NCBI GenBank assembly: GCA_963830485.1
Contig: CAWHNE010000017.1
Location: 98,239 to 162,238, forward strand
Length of the DNA stretch: 64,000 nt
Source of the DNA: CAIWHR01 sp963830485
Lineage (GTDB): Bacteria; Pseudomonadota; Gammaproteobacteria; Burkholderiales; Casimicrobiaceae
Direction of reading: 5' to 3'
Part shown: piece after piece, positions 58,802 through 64,000 of the stretch
How the letters are laid out: the number at the start of each line of letters is the position of its first letter
Numbering within the stretch: position 1 is the first letter of the stretch
Made by a program: the position numbers and the translations under genes
Notes under the pieces: generated by a model
Told to the model about the DNA's origin: nothing
The model's database searches: none
Seen by the model: the letters and a program-made list of their open reading frames with translations, nothing else

Positions 58802-59593
58802 TCACGCTTCGAGCAGAAAGCCCGCGAGCTCGGCGAAGCCGGCGCCGGATTCGTGCTGCGTTACGTAAGCCGGCAGCGTCGCGATGCGGTCTGCAAATTC
58901 CCGCACGTTGGCGACGCCAACCGCGTTCGGGAAATACGCGAACATCGGCGCGTCGTTCGGCGAATCGCCCACGAAGACGTAGTGATCGCGATCGTGATCG
59001 AGGTCCACGCCGAACGCGTCCGCGAACAGTGCGCGCGTCATCGTGAGCTTGTCCCACGCGCCGAACCAGCCGTTGACGTGGATCGAGCTTACCTTGGCGG
59101 TCATCCCTTCGGCCTGCATCAGCGCGACGATCCGCTCAACCGCATCGCGCGGCAGCGGTGGCACATCTTCGCGGAAGTCGATCGCGAGGTCCGCCTCGCG
59201 GTAGAGCTGGTCGGAGGCGAGTGCGGCGCCGGGCACCGCGCGCAGTATCCTCTCGCCGATCGACGCGAGGCGAGCGCGGTTCGCGCGACGCGTCGCCTCG
59301 TCGGCAACGAATCGCTTCTCGAGCTTGCGCGCGCCGCGGTCGTAACGCATCCAGAACGCGCCGTTCTCGCCGACGACGGCCGCGACCGGCCACATCCGCG
59401 CAAAGTGGTCGCACCATCCTGCGGGCCGGCCGGTGATCGGGACGACGAGCTTTCCTGCCGTGGACAGCCGCTCGAGCGCGGCGTAAGCGTCGGCCGTGAG
59501 CCGCCCGCGCGTCGTGAGCGTCTCGTCGATATCGACCAGCACGCCGCGGATTGCCGCACGCACGTCGCGCGGCATCGTGGCCAGGGAACGCAT
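58802..59593 (-). CDS. HAD-IIB hydrolase (sugar-phosphatase type)
   Basis: The 263-residue protein starts MRSLATMPRDVRAAIRGVLVDIDETLTTRG; MPRDV at 59575 is an alternative start. HAD motif I is VLVDIDETLT, motif II is VVPITGRPAG, and motif IV is YVFVGDSPNDAPMFAYF with the metal Asp residues. GENGAFW and the C2-type cap are typical of HAD-IIB enzymes that hydrolyse sugar or glycerate phosphates. The start lies 21 bases past the glpD stop, so it may be part of the glpD transcript and act on a glycerol-linked phosphate; that is inference. Confidence 0.88.
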   Translation of the reverse strand: MRSLATMPRDVRAAIRGVLVDIDETLTTRGRLTADAYAALERLSTAGKLVVPITGRPAGWCDHFARMWPVAAVVGENGAFWMRYDRGARKLEKRFVADEATRRANRARLASIGERILRAVPGAALASDQLYREADLAIDFREDVPPLPRDAVERIVALMQAEGMTAKVSSIHVNGWFGAWDKLTMTRALFADAFGVDLDHDRDHYVFVGDSPNDAPMFAYFPNAVGVANVREFADRIATLPAYVTQHESGAGFAELAGFLLEA

Positions 59594-59613
59594 CGCGCCG
59601 GCTGCCGGCTCGG

Positions 59614-61122
59614 TCACGCCGCGACGGTCATTGCCTGCGCGACGCACGAAGCGACACGCTCGCGCGCGGCCGCCGGCAACGCGAGCCCGCACTTGCTGCG
59701 CCGCCACAGCACGTCGTCCGCCGTCTGCGCCCACTCGATGCGGACCATGTAGTCGACTTCACGCTCGGTGAGCCCGTTGCCGAAGTTCTCGCCGAGATCT
59801 GACATCGTCTTCGCCTCGCCCAGAACCGCCGACGCGAGCGAGCCGTGCCGGCGGGCGACCCCGCGCACCAGTTCCGCAGGCAGGCCCGAGTAACGCCGCT
59901 GCATCTCGGTGACCCACGCATCGATGCCGCCTGCGGGCAGGTCGCCGCCGGGCAGCACGGTCGAGAGCGTCCATGCGGGCTTCATCGAGGGCAGGAAGGG
60001 CTTCAACTCGTCCAGCACGTGCTCGGCGAGCTTCCGGTACGTCGTGATCTTGCCGCCGTAGACCGACAGGAGCGGCGCGCCGCCGTCGTCGAGCTTGAGC
60101 ACGTAGTCGCGCGTGATCGCCGACGGATCGGACTGGCCGTCGTCGTAGAGCGGCCGGATCCCGGAGAACGTCCACACGACGTCCTTCTTGGCGAGCGGGG
60201 TATCGAGGTACGTGTTCGCGAGTTCGAGCAGGTAGCGGACCTCGTCGTTCGAGATCTCGGGGTGCTCGAACTCCGTGACCGGAACATCGGTCGTGCCGAT
60301 CAGCGAGTAGCGGTCCTCGAACGGAATCACGAAGACGATCCGGTTGTCCTTGTTCTGCAGGATGTAGGCGTGGTTCTCCTTGTGCACGCGCGGCACGACG
60401 ATGTGGCTGCCCTTGACATGCCGCACGTTCTCCTTCGAAGGCGAAGCCCCGAGCGTGTCGCGGATCACCTTGACCCATGGCCCGCCGACGTTGGCGATCG
60501 CCCGCCCGGTCACCTCGCTGCGTCCGCCAACGGGACCCATGAGCGTCGCGCGCCAGAGGCCGTCCACGCGTTTCGCTCCGACGAGCTTCGTGCGCACGCG
60601 GATCTCGGCGCCGTGCTCGCGCGCCGACATCTCGTTTGCGAGGACGAGCCTGGCGTCGTCGACGTGCGCGTCCGCGTAGACGAAGCCCTTGCGAAAATCG
60701 CGCTTCAGGCCCGCCCCCCACTTCGACGCCTGCAGATCGACGCTGAACGAGCCCGGCAGCGTGACACGCGGCGAGAGGTGGTCGTACATGAAGAGCCCGG
60801 CGCGGATCATCCAAGCCGGCCGCAGATGCGGCTCGTGCGGCAACACGAACTGCAGGGGCTGCACGAGGTGCGGTGCCTGGCGCAGGACGACTTCGCGCTC
60901 CGAGAGCGACTCGCGGACCAGCCGGAACTCGTAGTACTCGAGGTAGCGGAGGCCGCCGTGGATCAGCTTGGTGCTCCATTGCGATGTTGCTGCCGCGATG
61001 TCGTCCTGCTCGACCACCAGCACGGAGAGCCCGCGGCCGGCGGCGTCGCGCGCGATGCCCGCGCCGTTGATCCCCGCGCCGACGACGATCAAATCGTAGG
61101 CGTTGCCACGCTTGCTCGACAT
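59614..61122 (-). CDS. glpD: Aerobic glycerol-3-phosphate dehydrogenase
   Basis: This 502-residue protein starts MSSKRGNAYDLIVVGAGINGAGIARDAAGRGLSV, with the GxGxxG FAD-binding loop. Family segments include SQWSTKLIHGGLRYLEYYEFRLVRESLSEREVVL, VGGPWVKVIRD and GIRPLYDDGQSDPSAITRDYVL. It oxidises glycerol-3-phosphate to DHAP at the inner membrane and reduces quinone. No glpK or glpF gene is adjacent. No good Shine-Dalgarno sequence is seen just upstream of the ATG. Confidence 0.95.
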   Translation of the reverse strand: MSSKRGNAYDLIVVGAGINGAGIARDAAGRGLSVLVVEQDDIAAATSQWSTKLIHGGLRYLEYYEFRLVRESLSEREVVLRQAPHLVQPLQFVLPHEPHLRPAWMIRAGLFMYDHLSPRVTLPGSFSVDLQASKWGAGLKRDFRKGFVYADAHVDDARLVLANEMSAREHGAEIRVRTKLVGAKRVDGLWRATLMGPVGGRSEVTGRAIANVGGPWVKVIRDTLGASPSKENVRHVKGSHIVVPRVHKENHAYILQNKDNRIVFVIPFEDRYSLIGTTDVPVTEFEHPEISNDEVRYLLELANTYLDTPLAKKDVVWTFSGIRPLYDDGQSDPSAITRDYVLKLDDGGAPLLSVYGGKITTYRKLAEHVLDELKPFLPSMKPAWTLSTVLPGGDLPAGGIDAWVTEMQRRYSGLPAELVRGVARRHGSLASAVLGEAKTMSDLGENFGNGLTEREVDYMVRIEWAQTADDVLWRRSKCGLALPAAARERVASCVAQAMTVAA

Positions 61123-61264
61123 GGGAGGAAACCGGATGATGACGTCCGTAGCATTCTAGCGCAGGGCGTTCGGCCCGGGCGTCGCGCGCCGCGCCGAGGT
61201 CAGACCTGGATCAAGGAGCGGTCGAAAATCGCGACTGCCGCACGACGGCTTGGAGAGAGGACTC

Positions 61265-62464
61265 ATGAAGATCGCCCCTGAAGTCGCCACCCTCGTCCAG
61301 GAGATGAAGACGTGGCGCCATCACATCCACGCCCATCCCGAGACCGCCTTCGAGGAGACCGCCACTGCGGCGTTCGTCGCCGACAAGCTGCGTGGCTTCG
61401 GGCTCGAGGTCCACACCGGGCTCGCGAAGACCGGCGTTGTCGGCGTGCTTCGCTGCGGCAGCGGCGACCATTCGGAGCCGCGAGCGATCGGACTGCGCGC
61501 CGACATGGATGCGTTGCACATCGAAGAGAAATCCGGCGCGACGCACGCGTCGAAAGTGCCCGGCAAAATGCACGCCTGCGGGCACGACGGACACACCGCG
61601 ATGCTGCTGGGCGCGGCGGCGGCGCTCGCGCGGCGGAAGAGCTTCGACGGCACTGCGTACTTCATCTTCCAGCCGGCCGAGGAGAACGAGGGCGGCGGCC
61701 GCGTGATGGTCGAGGAAGGCTTGTTCGAGCGTTTTCCGATGCGCGCCGTGTACGGCATGCACAACTGGCCGCAGAAGCCGTTCGGCACCATCGCGCTCCG
61801 CGCGGGGCCGTTCATGGGCGCGTTCGACATCTTCGAGATCGTCGCGACGGGCAAGGGTGCGCACGCAGCGATGGCGTACACGGGAAAGGACCCGATGCTT
61901 TTCGTCGCGCACGCGATCTCCGCGCTGCAGACGATCGTGTCACGCAACCTGCATCCGCTCGACGCGGGTGTGGTCAGCGTCACCCAGGTGCACGGCGGCG
62001 ACACGTGGAACGTGATCCCGCACGAGGTCGTGCTGCGCGGCACCGTGCGCACGTTCCGACCTGAAGTGCAGGACACGATCGAGCAGCGGATGCGCGGCAT
62101 CGTTGCCGGCATCGCCGCGACCTTCGAGATGACGGCCTCCGTCCGCTACGAGCGGCGGTATCCGGCCACCGTCAACGACGAGGTGGAGACCAAGCACGCG
62201 ATCGCTGCCGCAGCGGCGGTCGTGGGCGCCGCGAACGTCGAGACGGATCCCGTCCCGAACATGGGCAGCGAGGATTTCGCATTCATGCTGCAGGCGAAGC
62301 CTGGCTGTTACATCTGGCTCGGCGCCGGTCGGGGTGCAGACACGCCGAACGTCCACAACCCGCATTACGACTTCAACGACGACGCGCTCGCGATCGGCGC
62401 GAGCTACTGGGTCGCGCTCGCGGAGCAGCAGCTCGCGGCGACGGCCACCCGCAGGTCGGCGTAG
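61265..62464 (+). CDS. M20-family amidohydrolase (hippurate/N-acyl amino acid hydrolase type)
   Basis: ATG 61265 (MKIAPEVATLVQEMKTWRHHIHAHPETAFEE) has a GAGAGG site and gives 399 residues; an upstream TTG at 61250 is less likely. Zinc-site motifs of the M20D group are visible: MHACGHDGHTAMLLGAA, FIFQPAEENEGGGRVM and VPNMGSEDFAFML. IGLRADMDALHIEE and FHIHNWPQ-like MHNWPQKPFGTIALR are subfamily features. It hydrolyses N-acyl or amide bonds of amino acids. It is divergent from glpD and convergent with the MaoC-phosphotransacetylase gene. Confidence 0.92.
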   Translation: MKIAPEVATLVQEMKTWRHHIHAHPETAFEETATAAFVADKLRGFGLEVHTGLAKTGVVGVLRCGSGDHSEPRAIGLRADMDALHIEEKSGATHASKVPGKMHACGHDGHTAMLLGAAAALARRKSFDGTAYFIFQPAEENEGGGRVMVEEGLFERFPMRAVYGMHNWPQKPFGTIALRAGPFMGAFDIFEIVATGKGAHAAMAYTGKDPMLFVAHAISALQTIVSRNLHPLDAGVVSVTQVHGGDTWNVIPHEVVLRGTVRTFRPEVQDTIEQRMRGIVAGIAATFEMTASVRYERRYPATVNDEVETKHAIAAAAAVVGAANVETDPVPNMGSEDFAFMLQAKPGCYIWLGAGRGADTPNVHNPHYDFNDDALAIGASYWVALAEQQLAATATRRSA

Positions 62465-62497
62465 GCCTCGCGCCGGCCAGGCGGCAGCGGGGCGCCG

Positions 62498-63886
62498 CTA
62501 CGCCTTCGGCATCATCTGCCGCCGGCGATGGTGGGCGACGAGCTTCAGCACCGCCGTCGACGCGAGCCGCGCCCGCACGTTGTCGGCGCGCGAGGTGAGC
62601 ACGATGGGCACTCGCGTGCCACAGACGATGCCCGCCGAGTCGGCGCCGGCGAGATACTGGAGCTGCTTCACCATCATGTTGCCCGCTTCGAGGTCGGGCA
62701 CGAGCAGGATGTCGGCGAGTCCGGCGACCGGCGAATCGATCTTCTTGGTCCGCGCCGCCTCGATCGAGATCGCGTTGTCGAACGCAAGCGGCCCATCGAG
62801 CACGCCGCCCGTGATCTGGCCGCGATCGGCCATCTTGCACAGCGAGGCCGCGTCGAGCGTGCCGGGAATCTTGGGGTTGATCGTCTCCACTGCGGAGAGA
62901 ATCGCGACCTTCGGCTTCGCGATGCCCAGGATCTGCGCGAGATCGATGGCGTTCTGGCAGATGTCGACCTTGTCCTCGAGCGTCGGGAAGAGATTGATCG
63001 CGGCGTCGGTGACGAGCAGCAGCCGCGGGTACGCGGGCACGTCCAGCACGAACACGTGCGAGATTCGGCGCGCGGTGCGCAGCCCGGTCGTCGACGGCAC
63101 GACCGCCGCCATCAGCTCGTCGGTGTGGAGGCTTCCCTTCATCAGCGCGTCGACATGGCCGGCGCGCGCAAGCTCGACGGCCTTCTCGGCGGCCGCGTGG
63201 CTGTGTTCGACCGAAACAATCTGGAACGGCGAGATGTCGAGGCCCTCCGCGCGAGCGACCGCGCGGATCTTCGACTCGGGGCCGACCAGTACCGGGACGA
63301 TGAGATTGCGCTTCGCGGCCTCGATCGGTCCCGCGAGCGAGTCGCGATCGCACGGGTGCACCACCGCGCACGTCACCGGCGGCAGCGGCTCGCAGCGCTT
63401 CAGGAGCTTCGCGAAGGCGTCGTTGCGCCGCAGGATCAGCTCGGGCGTCGCGACGTCGGAGTACGCGATCCGCTTTGTCGGCGCCTGTACAGTCGCAATG
63501 CCCTCGACCAGCACTTCACCGTTCTGGTTCGTGCAGCGGCACTCGAAGTCGATCCGGTGCTCTTTCGGATGCCGCGCTTTGGCCGTGACGGTCGCGGTCA
63601 GCGTGTCTCCGATGCGGCACGTGCCGCCGTAGCGGAATTGGGTGCCGACGATCGCGCTGCCGGGCCCTGGCAGCCGCCGGTTCAGCAGTCCGGCGACCAT
63701 CGCGATCGCCGCCGCGCCCTGCGCGCTCAGGCGGTCGCCAGTGTCGCCGCCCTCGACGTGGAAGCCGTCGACGTCGCCCGCGGCGAGCGCCAGCGCCTCG
63801 ACCTCGGTGGCGGTGAGTGTCCGCGACACCGTCTCGGTGGTCCCGACGTCGATCTCGTCGAAGGTGCGGTTCGTGAAGTCGCGCAT
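62498..63886 (-). CDS. MaoC-phosphotransacetylase/phosphotransbutyrylase fusion
   Basis: The chosen start MRDFTNRTFDEIDVGTTETVSRTLT (ATG 63886) has a GGGAG site and gives 462 residues. Residues about 1-140 are a MaoC-type hotdog (R-specific enoyl-CoA hydratase or similar). Residues about 160-462 are a PTA_PTB domain with VPVLVGPESKIRAVARAEG, ADALMKGSLHTDELM-like DALMKGSLHTDEL and a late IVCGTRVPIVLTSRADNVRARLAS. The fused arrangement is known in betaproteobacteria as a bifunctional enoyl-CoA hydratase/phosphate acetyltransferase. An acetate or short-acyl kinase gene would be expected beyond the right edge, which is not visible. Confidence 0.92.
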   Translation of the reverse strand: MRDFTNRTFDEIDVGTTETVSRTLTATEVEALALAAGDVDGFHVEGGDTGDRLSAQGAAAIAMVAGLLNRRLPGPGSAIVGTQFRYGGTCRIGDTLTATVTAKARHPKEHRIDFECRCTNQNGEVLVEGIATVQAPTKRIAYSDVATPELILRRNDAFAKLLKRCEPLPPVTCAVVHPCDRDSLAGPIEAAKRNLIVPVLVGPESKIRAVARAEGLDISPFQIVSVEHSHAAAEKAVELARAGHVDALMKGSLHTDELMAAVVPSTTGLRTARRISHVFVLDVPAYPRLLLVTDAAINLFPTLEDKVDICQNAIDLAQILGIAKPKVAILSAVETINPKIPGTLDAASLCKMADRGQITGGVLDGPLAFDNAISIEAARTKKIDSPVAGLADILLVPDLEAGNMMVKQLQYLAGADSAGIVCGTRVPIVLTSRADNVRARLASTAVLKLVAHHRRRQMMPKA

Positions 63887-64000
63887 GTATAGAACTCCCG
63901 AGGATCGCAGCACCATGCGCGCGGCGCCGCGCCGCCGAGTGGGGGTCTGCGTCCAGCCGCTCGTTTGCTGCACCGCAACATTCTAGCGCAATCGGCCGTC

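Overview
The window is high-GC DNA (roughly 65-70 % by eye) from a proteobacterium. The gene content points to the Betaproteobacteria, close to Burkholderiales: the order gshB / mannose-type EIIA / HPr / EI, a MetX-MetW methionine pair, a maeB-type malic enzyme and TAXI-TRAP and Liv-type transporters. This assignment is inferred from gene order and protein motifs; no rRNA or tRNA was found.

Layout. 0-9.3 kb is housekeeping: ettA (cut by the window edge), a DUF4124 protein, pyrE, divergent xth and a YheS-type ABC-F, a methyltransferase, ampG, and a single reading frame that joins MetX to MetW through a perfect palindromic repeat, preceded by a probable SAM-II riboswitch and terminator. 9.5-14 kb holds a secreted cytochrome-like protein and a TlpA / DUF4266 / DUF3570 / ApbE operon that looks like an envelope redox module. 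14.2-18.1 kb is a sugar-permease-free PTS (EI, two HPr proteins, EIIA) with gshB. 18.1-23.1 kb has a PhnD-like binding protein, an orphan molybdopterin dehydrogenase subunit, a MITE-like inverted repeat and a cytochrome c-P460 fusion. 23.4-25.7 kb is maeB between two repeat-rich spacers.

26-37.4 kb is a catabolic and transport block: an extradiol-type dioxygenase with a Liv ABC transporter (LivM and LivG fused), a divergent class III aminotransferase, then a TAXI-TRAP transporter with an Asp/Glu racemase-family enzyme. 37.5-49.9 kb is accessory: several exported proteins of unknown function, a TrpB2-type enzyme, an adenylate cyclase/ATPase/TPR regulator, a thioesterase, DUF488, a multicopper oxidase and small ORFs. 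50-64 kb returns to central functions: glmS, glmU, a lone ParA, an APH-type kinase with an enolase-like protein, a vanadium haloperoxidase-like protein, a HAD phosphatase, glpD, an M20 amidohydrolase and a MaoC-phosphotransacetylase fusion.

Sequence quality. At least a dozen genes are broken by frameshifts. Where the product family is clear, nearly every break is explained by one extra base in the coding sense, on both strands, and is densest at 9.9-16 kb. I therefore treat these as real genes with probable consensus insertions and not as decayed pseudogenes. I list them as CDS with the frameshifts stated.
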